Source: Sphingomonas cavernae (GTDB lineage Bacteria; Pseudomonadota; Alphaproteobacteria; Sphingomonadales; Sphingomonadaceae). From it: 64,000 bases of DNA. The stretch covers positions 126,501 to 190,500 of the forward strand of contig NZ_QYUM01000003.1 in NCBI RefSeq assembly GCF_003590775.1, read 5' to 3'. The notes below the pieces were generated by a model, which ran no database searches, had not been told where the DNA came from, and saw only the letters and a program-made list of their open reading frames with translations. Shown piece by piece: positions 1-9,392 of this stretch (positions are counted from its first letter, which is position 1; each line of letters starts with the position of its first letter). The position numbers and the translations under genes are program-made.

Positions 1-1546
1 GGGCGCCGAGAAACTCCGCCAGTTGCTGCACCGTTGGCGCCTGGGAGCCAGCCGGCGGAATGATATAGGCGCAGGCGCGCTGCCCATAGGCCGCGTCGGG
101 CATGGCGACGATAGCGATAGCGGCGACGTTGGTGTGCTCGAGACAGATGCGTTCGACCTCTTCGCAGTTGATCTTTTCGCCGCCCCGATCGACGACATCT
201 TTGACGCGCCCTTCGAACATCAGATACCGGCGGTCTCCAATCGTCTGGAAGCGCATCATGTCGCCTGATCGGTAGAATCCATCGACCGTGAACGCTTCGG
301 CATTCCGTTCAGGCGCGTCATAATATCCGCGGATAGTGCAGGGGCCACGGATGGCCAGTTCGCCGATCGCTCCATCGGGAAGCTCCTCGTCCGAATCGAA
401 GGCGAGAATCCTGAGTTCGTCATGCGGGTCGATCTGGCGGCCGACACTGTCGTTGACCGCTTCGGCAGAATCCGATTCGTTGCAGAAGCAGACCAACCCT
501 TCGGTCATGCCGAAGATCGGCCATGCCGGAGCGCCGTCGACCATCGCGCTGAGTTTCGCTGCGCCGACCGTCGTGATGAAGCCTTTCGCTTCGCTCAAGT
601 CCATCTGGTCGAGCCAGCCGGTTTCCTGCAGTCGCAGCAAGATGGGAATTGGAAGCAGGAACCAGTTCGGCCGCCGCGCGACGATTAGTGGACCAAGGAC
701 GGCAGGATCGAGACTGGCCGCGGCGACGACCTCGCCGCCAGCAAAGAGCGAGGGCCCCCAAATGCAAATCATCGGCGCATTATGGACCATGGGCGCCGGC
801 GTCAGCGCCACCGTCGTCTCGTCGAGGCCGTGAAAGTCTATGACGGTGCGCATGGTATAGAGATATTCATTATTGAAGCGTGGTATGATCTTGGGAACGC
901 CGGTAGTGCCGCCGGAAAGCTGGAACACGGCGACCTGGAAGGGGTCGAGTTCGACGTCGGCCAGCGTTTGACGCGCGCTTTCCAGATCCTGCCCCGCAAT
1001 CAGCGTCTCCAGCGCGACGGCGTCCGAGCCGGCAGGCGCTTCGCCGCGGAGCACCACCGTCCGGTTTAGCGACGGAATTTCGCTGCGCATCCCGTTCGAA
1101 AAGGCGACGAAGTCGAATTTGGGATCGTCGCCGGGGACGAAGTGCGCCGTCGCCGCTGCATGGTGTCCGATATAGCCGATCTCCAGGGCGCGATGCGCGG
1201 TCAGCGTGCAGATCGGAATCAGGCCGGCCTTGAAGCAGGCGATGAGCGCGACGACGAGTTCCTTGCAATTCGGAACCTGGAATATGATGCGATCCAGCGG
1301 CCGGAGCCCAAGTCCGAGAAAAGCCGCGGCGGCCTTGTCGGTGATTTCATTGAGTTCGCGGAAGGTATAGGCGCATCCCGGTTCGGACAGTGCTATCCGG
1401 TCGGGAAACCGTGACGCCACATCGCGGAATCCGGATGCAAGGGTCTCGTCCGTCAGCACACCTGACCGGATAAATTCGTCGAGGCGTCGATCCTCTTGAT
1501 ACACAACGCCCGGCATCCTCGTCTTCGGTCCGATGATCCCCGTCAC
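1..1546 (-). CDS. EntE/DhbE-type aryl-AMP ligase (3' end outside window)
   Basis: Adenylate-forming ligase that would activate an aromatic or fatty acid as acyl-AMP, then possibly acyl-CoA. About 515 codons are visible and the C-terminus lies beyond the window. The P-loop-like motif LSGGTTGVPK is near residue 210, FGMTEG near 342, YRSGD near 424 and the hinge-type GRVKDVVDRGGEKIN near 444. The wording around the first motif (FQLSGGTTG..K.IPR.NN.Y) is typical of 2,3-dihydroxybenzoate-AMP ligases (EntE, DhbE) and salicylyl-AMP ligases rather than long-chain acyl-CoA synthetases. I chose the GTG at 1546 because GGAG lies 7 bases upstream; an in-frame ATG at 1516 is the alternative. It is divergent from the hydrolase at 1753 with an operator-like site between them. 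No siderophore NRPS genes are nearby, so a catabolic role fits better than siderophore synthesis. Confidence 0.85.
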   Translation of the reverse strand, partial: MTGIIGPKTRMPGVVYQEDRRLDEFIRSGVLTDETLASGFRDVASRFPDRIALSEPGCAYTFRELNEITDKAAAAFLGLGLRPLDRIIFQVPNCKELVVALIACFKAGLIPICTLTAHRALEIGYIGHHAAATAHFVPGDDPKFDFVAFSNGMRSEIPSLNRTVVLRGEAPAGSDAVALETLIAGQDLESARQTLADVELDPFQVAVFQLSGGTTGVPKIIPRFNNEYLYTMRTVIDFHGLDETTVALTPAPMVHNAPMICIWGPSLFAGGEVVAAASLDPAVLGPLIVARRPNWFLLPIPILLRLQETGWLDQMDLSEAKGFITTVGAAKLSAMVDGAPAWPIFGMTEGLVCFCNESDSAEAVNDSVGRQIDPHDELRILAFDSDEELPDGAIGELAIRGPCTIRGYYDAPERNAEAFTVDGFYRSGDMMRFQTIGDRRYLMFEGRVKDVVDRGGEKINCEEVERICLEHTNVAAIAIVAMPDAAYGQRACAYIIPPAGSQAPTVQQLAEFLGA

Positions 1547-1642
1547 TGATCCACTCCCATTTTCGTCCTTAGATAGCTCATGAAACGAAGCTTCCGCATG
1601 ATCGAAGGCCATTTCCATGCGAGCATTTCAGATGCCGTCATT

Positions 1643-1661
1643 TGAGTCAATAAATTTACCC
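1643..1661. promoter_or_regulatory. Operator-like site A
   Basis: TGAGTCA-ATAAAT-TTACCC lies in the divergent gap between the ligase and the hydrolase. It is a weaker copy (TTAC for TGAC) of the GTCA-N6-TGAC palindrome also found at 4117, 6547 and 10313. The central ATAAAT could be a -10 hexamer for the hydrolase, with TTCAGA 17 bases upstream as -35. This is my inference. Confidence 0.45.
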
Positions 1662-1752
1662 TTGTGTCAGAACTTGCATGGACATGCCGGGCAAGCGATG
1701 CCATCACGATGGCCATTTCCAACAAGTGATGTGCGATGGCAATGGAGGTATA

Positions 1753-3021
1753 ATGAGTCTTGGTCACCGATCCGAAGGATCTGTCGCAACGGCGACGGCC
1801 GGCTTGCGCGGCACGATCTGGAACCCCGATCTTCTTCCTGGCGATGTCTCTCTTACCGCGCACGCGCTCACCACGGCGGACGGTGCCTCGGTCACGGGCT
1901 ATCTTTTCCGCAGGGGCGGCGAGCGAACAGTGGTTTGCAGCATGCATCCCCGCGAATGCGTGGTCACGAACTTCGTCGTTCCCGAAGTGTTGCAGGGCGG
2001 CTGCGCCATGTGGGTCATGGCACCGCGTTCGCCGGGTAACGATCTTCGGCTGGAGCATGAAACTGCGCTGCTGGATTTGGCGGCCGGTCAGATATTCCTG
2101 CGCGAGACGATGGGATTTGAATATTGCATCCTTCAGGGAACGTCCGGCGGAGGTCCGCTCGCTGCCTTTTATTGCCAGCAGGCTGGGAGGGCGCCGGCGG
2201 CAAGGCTGACCCACTCCCCCGGCGGGCGGCCCGTCAAGCTGGCGTCGGCGACCATGCCATTGCCCGACGGGGTGATTTTCATGTCTGCGCATCCGGGGCA
2301 GGGCCAGTTGCTTCTGACCCAGATCGATCCTGCGGTTACCGACGAAGGCGATCCCTTCAGGATCGACGAAGGGATTTCGGCATTCTCTACCGCCAACGGG
2401 TTTCGCAAGCCGCCGGAATCGTCGAGCTATGCGCCCGAATTCCTGGCGCGATACCGCGCTGCGCAGCGCGCGCGCATCGTGCGTATTGACGCATTCGCAA
2501 GGCAGTTGCTCGAAAGAAAGGCCGACGCCCGCCGCCGGTCGAAGGCCGGCGGGGACGAAGAGGCTGCGGCGCTTGCCGCCCATTCCCCCATCTTTCAGGT
2601 ATGGCGGACCGATGCCGACCCGCGCTGCTTCGACTTGAGTCTCGATCCGTCCGACCGCGCCTATGGATCGGTCTGGGGCGCCAACCCACTCGTGTCCAAT
2701 CTGGGCAGCATAGGTTTCGCGCGTACATGCACCCCCGAAGGCTGGCTTTCCAATTGGTCAGCGCTCTCCACCAACGTCTCGATGGAAGCCTGTGCCCCGG
2801 ACTTGGCGGTACCTGTCCAGGTTATCGAATTTACCGGCGACAACAGCGTCTTTCCGAGCGACGCGGCCCGGATCTTCGAAGCGATCGGAAGTGCCGACAA
2901 GGAGCGCCACGCGGTTCACGGAAATCACCACGGGCAGCCGATCGTGGAGGGCGCCGCCAATGGCCAGCGCGTCGCGGGGCAGCTTATCCGGAATTGGCTC
3001 GAACACCATCGCTTCCGCTGA
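1753..3021 (+). CDS. Alpha/beta hydrolase
   Basis: Serine hydrolase of about 422 residues, substrate unknown; an esterase or thioesterase step in the surrounding CoA-dependent catabolism is plausible. The nucleophile elbow GTSGGG places the serine at residue 131. A candidate acid is the Asp near 365 (EFTGD) and a candidate histidine is in VHGNHHGQP near 391. Start ATG 1753 is preceded by GGAGG at 1744-1748; a longer in-frame start at 1678 lacks such a site. There is no signal peptide, so it is probably cytoplasmic. It is divergent from the aryl-AMP ligase and likely shares its regulation. The central Arg/Ala-rich stretch (about residues 235-275) looks like a cap insertion. Confidence 0.75.
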   Translation: MSLGHRSEGSVATATAGLRGTIWNPDLLPGDVSLTAHALTTADGASVTGYLFRRGGERTVVCSMHPRECVVTNFVVPEVLQGGCAMWVMAPRSPGNDLRLEHETALLDLAAGQIFLRETMGFEYCILQGTSGGGPLAAFYCQQAGRAPAARLTHSPGGRPVKLASATMPLPDGVIFMSAHPGQGQLLLTQIDPAVTDEGDPFRIDEGISAFSTANGFRKPPESSSYAPEFLARYRAAQRARIVRIDAFARQLLERKADARRRSKAGGDEEAAALAAHSPIFQVWRTDADPRCFDLSLDPSDRAYGSVWGANPLVSNLGSIGFARTCTPEGWLSNWSALSTNVSMEACAPDLAVPVQVIEFTGDNSVFPSDAARIFEAIGSADKERHAVHGNHHGQPIVEGAANGQRVAGQLIRNWLEHHRFR

Positions 3022-3157
3022 GGCCGAGCGCCATTCCGGATGTGCGTCGTCGAGGCTTGCCGAAGGCGATGACGCCGCACATCCGGAATGGCGGATCGCT
3101 GATCGGATTGTCTGGAATCACGGTGATCGACCGACCGGCGCGTCAGGCCGCGGCGGT

Positions 3158-4057
3158 CTACGCCGACGGATTCGCCGCGATAGCGCGTTCGAGTTGCTCC
3201 CAGCCCTGGGCTGGCACCACCTCTCCCCTACGATCGACCACATCGTCCCATCGCGCGATGACGGCGCCCGATGCAGCGAGCGCGCGGTTCAGGCGCGTAC
3301 CTTCGGTCAGCGTGATGTTCGCGGCGGCGAAATGTCCTCCGCCGGCGCAAAGAATGACCCTTGTCGGCGCGTTCTCAGATACGATCGGCAGCAGGGCAGG
3401 GCTGACAAGTGCCGGGTCCAGTTGTTCGAGAATGTCGGGCGGCATCACGCCAGCCATCATTGCGGTCGAGGCAGCGGGAGCCAGGCAGTTCACCTTGATG
3501 TTATATTTTTCCCCCTCGATCGCCAGCGTCTGCATCAATCCGACCACAGCCATCTTGGCCGCGGCATAGTTGGCCTGGCCGAAGTTGCCGTATAGACCCG
3601 AGGAAGACGTGGTCATCACCACGCGGCCGTAGGTCTGTTCGCGCATGATGTCCCAGACCGCCTTCGTACAAAGGGCCGATCCCATCAGGTGAACCTCGAC
3701 GACCTGACGGAACTCTTCCATCGTCATCTTTGTGAAGCTCCGATCGCGCAAGATGCCCGCATTGTTCACCAGTATGTCGATCCGGCCCCATTGCGCGACG
3801 GCGCGGTCGACCATGTCTTGCACGGCGGTTTCATCCGTGACCGATCCCGGGGCGACCATCGCCTCCCCGCCGGACTCCTGGATTGCCCTCGCCACGTCCG
3901 CGGCCGCACCTTCACCTTGCGAACCGGGCAGGTCGTTGACCACGACTTTCGCCCCTTGGCCAGCCAGAAACAGCGCGTGCGCACGCCCCAGCCCCGCGCC
4001 CGCTCCGGTAACGATCGCAACCCTCTCGGCTAATGGCCGCACGTCATACTCCGTCAT
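3158..4057 (-). CDS. Short-chain dehydrogenase/reductase
   Basis: NAD(P)-dependent SDR of 299 residues. The cofactor motif TGAGAGLG is at residues 17-24, NNAG at 98-101, and the catalytic pair Tyr164/Lys168 is in YAAAK with serines at 151-153. The opening RVAIVTGAGAGLGRAHALFLA and the extended C-terminus resemble the 3-hydroxyacyl-CoA dehydrogenase domain of multifunctional enzyme type 2, so a beta-oxidation-like step on a CoA thioester is reasonable. It is transcribed divergently from the CoA transferase at 4269, with operator B between them. The exact substrate cannot be read from sequence. Confidence 0.85.
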   Translation of the reverse strand: MTEYDVRPLAERVAIVTGAGAGLGRAHALFLAGQGAKVVVNDLPGSQGEGAAADVARAIQESGGEAMVAPGSVTDETAVQDMVDRAVAQWGRIDILVNNAGILRDRSFTKMTMEEFRQVVEVHLMGSALCTKAVWDIMREQTYGRVVMTTSSSGLYGNFGQANYAAAKMAVVGLMQTLAIEGEKYNIKVNCLAPAASTAMMAGVMPPDILEQLDPALVSPALLPIVSENAPTRVILCAGGGHFAAANITLTEGTRLNRALAASGAVIARWDDVVDRRGEVVPAQGWEQLERAIAANPSA

Positions 4058-4113
4058 CTCGTTATTGCCTCCGGCCTCGTTGACATTCGGGCGCGTCCTG
4101 TAATACAGCGCTA

Positions 4114-4137
4114 GGTGTCAGTTATTTGACGTATGAG
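4114..4137. promoter_or_regulatory. Operator-like site B
   Basis: GTCA-GTTATT-TGAC core at 4117-4130 in the gap between the divergent SDR and CoA transferase. Positions 4117-4137 are an exact 21-base reverse-complement match to 10306-10326 in front of the SMP-30 gene. A chance match of that length between two promoters of one cluster is very unlikely, so a shared regulator site is the best reading. Confidence 0.7.
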
Positions 4138-4268
4138 TCGGTTAATCGTCAAGCTATTTTGGAAAAGCGCCGGAACATGTGGGGCATCCCGCAGGAATTG
4201 CGGCCGACACTGGCGTAGCGGTGCGTTCGACGCTCTTGAGAATGATCCGTCGCGATGAGGATGTCCAA

Positions 4269-5483
4269 ATGTTGAGACCAGTGCTGGCCGGATTGCGCGT
4301 GCTTGAGCTCGGGCATTATGTTGCCGCTCCCTTTTGTGCCCGGTTGTTGGCCGATCTCGGCGCGGAGGTGTTCAAGGTCGAGCCGCATGGCGGTGATCCG
4401 GTGCGGGATTGGGGCGCCAAGATTGACGGTCAGTCGTTGTGGTGGTCGATGCACGGGCGCAACAAGCAAAGCATCGCGATCGACCTGAAATCGCCGCGCG
4501 GAAGGGAAATCCTGCTCGATCTTGTCGAGCATTGCGACGCGCTGGTCGAGAATTTCAGGCCGGGCCAGTTGGATAAGCTCGGCTTGGGAATCCCCGCGAT
4601 GCGGGCGCGTCGTCCCGATCTCATCGTCGCGCAGATATCGGGTTATGGTCAGACCGGCCCCGGCCGGGATCGGGCGGCGTTCGGCGTCATCGGGGAGGCG
4701 GTGGGCGGACTGCGCCACTTGACCGATCATCCGCCCGGAACAAGCACGCTGCCCCCCGTGCGCGTCGGCGTCAGCATCGGCGATTCGGTTGCGGGGCTGT
4801 ACGCCGCCTTCGGGATCGCCTGTGCCTTGTGGCAACGTGACAGGGGCCAGGGCGACGGGGCGGGTCGGACGGTCGATGTTGCGCTTACCGAAAGCGTGCT
4901 CAGCCTGATGGAAGGGATGCTTCCCGAATATGGCGCGCTCGGCAAAATCAAGGAGCCGACCGGCGGGGCCATAGCGACTGCCGCGCCGAGCAACGCCTAT
5001 CCGACCATCGATGGAGAATGGGTCCTGATAGCGGCCAATTCCGCGCCGCTTTTCGCGAAGCTGGCCGAACTGATGGGTCGACGCGACCTTGTCGGCGCGC
5101 ATGGATATGACAGCAACGCCGCGCGCGTCGCGAGGGCAGGGGAACTCGACGATCTCATCAGTCAGTGGACCAGGGGACACGACGCGGCAACGCTAGTGAA
5201 GCTATTGTCGACCGCCGATATTCCGAATAGCAAGGTTTACACTGCGGCGGATTGCGCCGCGGATAGCCAGTATCGCGCGCGCGGCATGGTCCGCGAGGTC
5301 GCGGACTCCGCCTTCGGCACGGTGCTGCAGGCCGGCGTCGTACCGCATATTCCGGAGGGGCCTGGCGATGTGCGGTGGGCAGGTCCCATGGTCGGCGAAC
5401 ATGCGCCCGAAATCCTTCGAGCTCTGCTCGGCATGACGGATGCGGATATTCGGGAACTCAAAAGCGAAGGCGTGATTCCATGA
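4269..5483 (+). CDS. CaiB/BaiF-type (class III) CoA transferase
   Basis: Family III CoA transferase of 404 residues, moving CoA between acyl thioesters and free acids. The N-terminus (LAGLRVLELGHYVAAPFCARLLADLGAEV) and the RPDLIVAQISGYGQTGP region are characteristic. The usual catalytic Asp environment reads FGVIGEAVGG here, with Gly at the position I would expect for Asp, as in some subfamilies; the alignment is by eye. ATG 4269 has GAGG 8 bases upstream; an upstream in-frame ATG at 4179 has no ribosome site. The stop overlaps the next start by ATGA, so the transferase and the lyase-like enzyme are translationally coupled and probably act in sequence. Expression is probably under operator B. 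Confidence 0.85.
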   Translation: MLRPVLAGLRVLELGHYVAAPFCARLLADLGAEVFKVEPHGGDPVRDWGAKIDGQSLWWSMHGRNKQSIAIDLKSPRGREILLDLVEHCDALVENFRPGQLDKLGLGIPAMRARRPDLIVAQISGYGQTGPGRDRAAFGVIGEAVGGLRHLTDHPPGTSTLPPVRVGVSIGDSVAGLYAAFGIACALWQRDRGQGDGAGRTVDVALTESVLSLMEGMLPEYGALGKIKEPTGGAIATAAPSNAYPTIDGEWVLIAANSAPLFAKLAELMGRRDLVGAHGYDSNAARVARAGELDDLISQWTRGHDAATLVKLLSTADIPNSKVYTAADCAADSQYRARGMVREVADSAFGTVLQAGVVPHIPEGPGDVRWAGPMVGEHAPEILRALLGMTDADIRELKSEGVIP

Positions 5484-6388
5484 CGCAGGTGACGATGATC
5501 GAGGTCGGCCCGCGAGACGGCTTTCAGCCGATCGTTCCGTTCATTCCAACCGCGCGCAAGATCGAGATCATCGAGAATTTATACGCGGCAGGCGTCAGGC
5601 GAATGGAGGCGGCGGCGTTCGTCAGCCCGAGCGCGGTGCCACAGATGGCCGACGCCCCGGAAATTCTTGCGGCGGCTGCGGCTTTGCCTGGGCTGGATGC
5701 CCAGGTGCTGGTGCCAACCGCGAGGCAGGCCGACCGTGCGATCGCGGCGGGCGCACGCCATCTCGTGTTCGTCGTGTCGGTCAGCGAGACCCATAATCGC
5801 AACAATGTCAGGCGCAGCCCGGCCGAAAGCGTGGAAGAATATGTGCGGCTGGTGGAGCATCTGCCTGGCGCCATCCGGCTCAATGTCGCGACGGCGTTCG
5901 ATTGTCCTTTCGAAGGACGGGTTTCCGCCGACGCGGTTTTCGACCTTCTCGACAGGCTGGTGCCCTTGGCGCCATCGGCCGAGATCGCGCTGTGCGATAC
6001 GACGGGGCGCGCGACGCCGGGACAGGTCATGCGCCTCTTCGGCGAAGCGGCAGCCCGTTATCCTGGCGGGCCCTCCTGGGTGTTTCACGGTCATGACACC
6101 TATGGCGTCGGCGCGGCGAACGCCTTTGCCGCCTACCAGGCGAATGTGCGGGCGTTCGATGCCTCGGTGGGCGGTCTCGGCGGTTGTCCGTTCGCGCCGG
6201 GAGCGACTGGCAATGTGGCCACCGAGGACCTTGTCTGGATGTTTGAGAATATGGGCATCGCGACCGGTATCATGCTCGATCGGCTTGTCGAGACGGCCCA
6301 TGACGTGACCACCATAGTGGGTGGACAAACCGGCGGACGCGTGCGCCGCGCGCTTGCGGCGGCACACACGCTGAAAACGTCGGAATAG
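5480..6388 (+). CDS. HMG-CoA lyase-like enzyme
   Basis: TIM-barrel lyase/aldolase of 302 residues in the HMG-CoA lyase family, cleaving 3-hydroxy-3-methylacyl-CoA-type substrates. The signature GLGGCPFAPGATGNVATED carries the active-site Cys236. The metal-binding stretch reads FHGHDTYG, where HMG-CoA lyases normally have FHCHDTYG. EVGPRDGFQ near residue 8 holds the conserved Arg-Asp. The start codon is the ATG inside the ATGA overlap with the CoA transferase. The pair suggests that a branched hydroxyacyl acid is loaded with CoA and then split, for example in side-chain removal; the actual substrate is inference. Confidence 0.85.
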   Translation: MTQVTMIEVGPRDGFQPIVPFIPTARKIEIIENLYAAGVRRMEAAAFVSPSAVPQMADAPEILAAAAALPGLDAQVLVPTARQADRAIAAGARHLVFVVSVSETHNRNNVRRSPAESVEEYVRLVEHLPGAIRLNVATAFDCPFEGRVSADAVFDLLDRLVPLAPSAEIALCDTTGRATPGQVMRLFGEAAARYPGGPSWVFHGHDTYGVGAANAFAAYQANVRAFDASVGGLGGCPFAPGATGNVATEDLVWMFENMGIATGIMLDRLVETAHDVTTIVGGQTGGRVRRALAAAHTLKTSE

Positions 6389-6528
6389 CGGCAAAGGCCC
6401 GGGTTGGCCGTTAACCCGCGCGCTGTTACCGGCCGAGCGGCTTTTCGCGGCGGATCGGCATGGCCCGCGCCTTTTCCCATCGATCCGGCACACAGCCATG
6501 CCCCGGTTCCGGGGCTGGATGTTCAAGC

Positions 6529-6563
6529 TTGACATCTGACACATGAGTCATAAAATTGACACC
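6529..6563 (+). promoter_or_regulatory. Promoter with embedded operator-like site C
   Basis: TTGACA at 6529-6534, a 16-base spacer and TAAAAT at 6551-6556 make a good sigma-70-type promoter for the TonB receptor at 6630. The TAAAAT is exactly the six-base spacer of the GTCA-N6-TGAC palindrome at 6547-6560, so a bound repressor would cover the -10 box. Confidence 0.6.
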
Positions 6564-6629
6564 AAGGACGGTATGGCGTTCGATGCTCGGCTTCGAACAA
6601 GCGTTGATATCTCATAGGGGAAGATTGAA

Positions 6630-8981
6630 ATGGACGTCGGTTACATTCTGAAATTGCGCCAAGTCGAAACGCGTCTCTCGGTTTGCCGCCGACATGGCTC
6701 ATTCGGGCTCGTCCGGCCTCTTATGCTTGCATCGATAGTCGGTGCGCTGCCCTCGGCCGCCTTTGCCCAGGATGGGGATCAGGTTTCCGCACCCGCACAG
6801 GTCGAGGCGGAGCCCGACGGCGCGATCGCCGATATCGTCGTGACCGCCGAGAAGCGGACGGGTAGCCTGCAACGCACGCCCATAGCGATTACCGCGCTGT
6901 CCGGCGCGGAACTCCGCTCGTCGAATTCCCGCAGTCTGGACGATATTCAGGGAATCGTGCCAGGCCTGAAAGTCGGCGCGATTTCGGGCCAGTCGCAAGT
7001 TAGCGTGCGCGGCATCGGCACGTCGTCGATCGTCCCCGGTGCAGAAGGTGCCGTGGCCGTGAACGTGAACGAAGTCTATATTTCCCGTCAAAGCGCGCTT
7101 TCGTCGAGTATGTACGACCTCGCTAGCCTGGAGGTTCTGCGCGGCCCGCAGGGTACACTCTATGGGCGCAATGCGACCGCCGGGTCGATCAACCTCACGA
7201 CGGCCCGACCGGGCGATGTCTGGTCCGGATTTGTCCAGGGAACGGTAGGCAATTTTTCGGCTATCAATATCGAAGCAGCGGTTGGCGGGCCGATTGTCGA
7301 AGACCGGGTCGGCATCCGTATTGCCGGATTCGTCGACCGACACGACGGCTATGGCACCAACCTCGTCACGGGTAGTGACATCGACGACCGCGACGCGAAG
7401 GGGGCGAGGATTACCTTGGTGCTTTCGCCTACCGACAGTCTGAAGGCGACGATCATCGGCGACTATTATCACCAGCGCGACCGCGGCGCGGCCCGGCATT
7501 ATTTCGGTGCCGACAGTGATATCGCGCTCCCCGGTGTATTTCCCGGTCGTCCCGTCGGCCAGCGCGATGGCGGCTATTTCGCATCCAGGCTCCGCGATAT
7601 CGCCGCGGGATATGATCCGCAGCTTCGACTGGAAACGAAGTCGATCACCGGGATCGTGGAATGGACCAGCGGACCGTTCGGATTGAAGTCGATTACGAAT
7701 TATCGCGATCAGGAGTTCAATCTCTTCACGTCTCTGGATGGAGGCAGCAACTTTGCCGGTTTCTATGTGGCGGGCGAGCCCGCGCATCAGGTGAGCGAGG
7801 AACTGCAGGCGCATTACGACGGCGGTCGCATTAATGCGACGGCTGGCCTTTATTATTTCCATGAAAAAGTCTCGGCGTCGCCTTCGCGGGCGCCCGAACT
7901 TTCCGATGTCTTCTATCCGGCGCTGGGTTTGCCGGCGCCGAGTCCGTCCTTCTATGTCGATGCGGTCGAAATCGGGGGCACCATCAAGACGACAGCGAAG
8001 GCGATTTTCGGACAGATCGATTATGAGGTGATTGATCGCCTGACACTGACTTTCGGTCTGCGTTACGGGTCGGAATCCAAGCAATTATTCTCGACCTCCG
8101 CATTCGATCCGACCAAGGTTTATGACTTCGACCCCGCCAATCCCTTTTTCAGCACGACGCCTCCCGGGCCGCTTACGGTGCTGCCCAAACGGACGTTCAA
8201 TTCGACGACGCCGAAGTTCGGCATTCGTTTCCAGGCGACGCCAAGGCTGATGTTCTATGCGAGCTATTCCGAGGGGTTCAGGTCGGGGGGCTATGATATC
8301 ACTTCCGTCGCGCCGGCCTACCAACCCGAACATCTCGCAGCATATGAGGGCGGTATGAAGGCGACCGCCTTTGACAATCGTGTGCGCGCCAACCTGTCCG
8401 GCTTTTACTACGATTATACGAACCTTCAGGTCCAGCAGGTCGCCGGCGTGCAGGTCATCACTCAGAACGCCGGGGCCGCACGTCTTTACGGCGGCGAGGC
8501 TCAGGTGACGATCAAGCCAGTCGAAACGCTGACCATCGATATGAGCGGCACATATCTGCATGCGCGCTACCAGGATTATCAGGGCGCATCCTCGGTCCAG
8601 CCTTTCTTTCCCGGCAACGTGGATTTCGGTGGTAAGCGGCTGAACAATGCCCCGACATTCGCGGGCCTTCTTTCGGTCGAAAAGGCTTGGCCGCTTGGCG
8701 GTGGAACGCTGAGTGTAAAGGCCGAAGGCGAATATTCGTCGAAATTCTACTTTACGCCGGACAATGTTGACCCCCTGTCGCAGGATGCCTTTTTCAAAAG
8801 CAATCTCTATCTGCGCTTCGCCAGCACAAAGGGCTGGACCGCGACCGCTTTCGTCAAGAATGTCGGCGACAAGGTAACGAAGACGGCTGCAAACGTCACC
8901 TCGCCGATCTTCGGTGCGGCGGTCGAAGGTTCGGTCACGGCGCCCCGCACCTACGGGATCACCCTGGGGTATTCGTTCTGA
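6630..8981 (+). CDS. TonB-dependent outer-membrane receptor
   Basis: Outer-membrane receptor of 783 residues that would import the cluster substrate using TonB energy. It has an N-terminal basic stretch and a signal peptide ending about Ala46 (SAAFA before QDGDQ). A TonB box-like ADIVVTAEK is at residues 67-75, followed by a plug domain (TPIAITALSGAEL, QGTLYGRNATAGSINL near 180) and a beta-barrel ending in Phe (TYGITLGYSF). AGGGGAAG lies 8 bases before ATG 6630. This is the sphingomonad-type receptor commonly found next to aromatic degradation genes. Operator C covers its promoter. Confidence 0.93.
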   Translation: MDVGYILKLRQVETRLSVCRRHGSFGLVRPLMLASIVGALPSAAFAQDGDQVSAPAQVEAEPDGAIADIVVTAEKRTGSLQRTPIAITALSGAELRSSNSRSLDDIQGIVPGLKVGAISGQSQVSVRGIGTSSIVPGAEGAVAVNVNEVYISRQSALSSSMYDLASLEVLRGPQGTLYGRNATAGSINLTTARPGDVWSGFVQGTVGNFSAINIEAAVGGPIVEDRVGIRIAGFVDRHDGYGTNLVTGSDIDDRDAKGARITLVLSPTDSLKATIIGDYYHQRDRGAARHYFGADSDIALPGVFPGRPVGQRDGGYFASRLRDIAAGYDPQLRLETKSITGIVEWTSGPFGLKSITNYRDQEFNLFTSLDGGSNFAGFYVAGEPAHQVSEELQAHYDGGRINATAGLYYFHEKVSASPSRAPELSDVFYPALGLPAPSPSFYVDAVEIGGTIKTTAKAIFGQIDYEVIDRLTLTFGLRYGSESKQLFSTSAFDPTKVYDFDPANPFFSTTPPGPLTVLPKRTFNSTTPKFGIRFQATPRLMFYASYSEGFRSGGYDITSVAPAYQPEHLAAYEGGMKATAFDNRVRANLSGFYYDYTNLQVQQVAGVQVITQNAGAARLYGGEAQVTIKPVETLTIDMSGTYLHARYQDYQGASSVQPFFPGNVDFGGKRLNNAPTFAGLLSVEKAWPLGGGTLSVKAEGEYSSKFYFTPDNVDPLSQDAFFKSNLYLRFASTKGWTATAFVKNVGDKVTKTAANVTSPIFGAAVEGSVTAPRTYGITLGYSF

Positions 8982-9392
8982 TCCACCGGCGTGTCGTCGC
9001 TCGAAGCGGTTGGCCTTTGGCAATCTGACTTGGGACCAGATCGCTTTCCAGTGGGAGACATATTGGGCGATGGCCGCATTCTCGTTGCCTCCCTTGGCCA
9101 AAACGAGAGCGGCTTCGCCTATCGCAATGCGGAAACCTGGCTTCAGGACTCAGGCGATGATTGTGGATCCATCGGGACGTTCCACCATGTAGCGGGACGC
9201 CATTTCCCCCCTGCGCCAGTAGCGATCCGTTTCTTCCCGCTTAGCCGGCTTGCGCCCTGGTATGAAGCGGTTGATCGATAGTCGGCACTGGATCATATAG
9301 TTGTCTACGATGTGGCGTCCGCTGGATAACGGCGGACTTCGCTTTCTGCGCCATATTGACGCGCCATACTATGTTGAATCGGGGATTACAGA
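8982..9392. other. Intergenic stretch upstream of the TetR gene
   Basis: This gap separates the receptor from the regulator. It holds one weak minus-strand reading frame at 9150-9296 (annotated separately). I see no palindrome matching the GTCA-N6-TGAC operator here, so autoregulation of the TetR gene through that site is not evident. Confidence 0.5.
9150..9296 (-). CDS. Possible small protein, 48 residues
   Basis: A short minus-strand frame with plausible amino-acid order, ending MASRYMVERPDGSTIIA. I do not recognise it. There is no clear ribosome site before the ATG at 9296. It could be the tail of a decayed gene or chance. Confidence 0.2.
   Translation of the reverse strand: MIQCRLSINRFIPGRKPAKREETDRYWRRGEMASRYMVERPDGSTIIA

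Noticed and set aside
1-1546. Siderophore biosynthesis locus based on the EntE-like ligase
   Set aside because: No isochorismatase, DHB dehydrogenase, carrier protein or NRPS gene is nearby; neighbours are catabolic.
1543-2583. Long minus-strand open frame opposite the alpha/beta hydrolase
   Set aside because: The plus strand has a hydrolase with an intact nucleophile elbow and ribosome site; the opposite frame is Arg-rich and matches nothing.
6699-9101. Two long minus-strand open frames opposite the TonB receptor
   Set aside because: They mirror a clear receptor gene with signal peptide and barrel; composition is typical of high-GC antisense frames.
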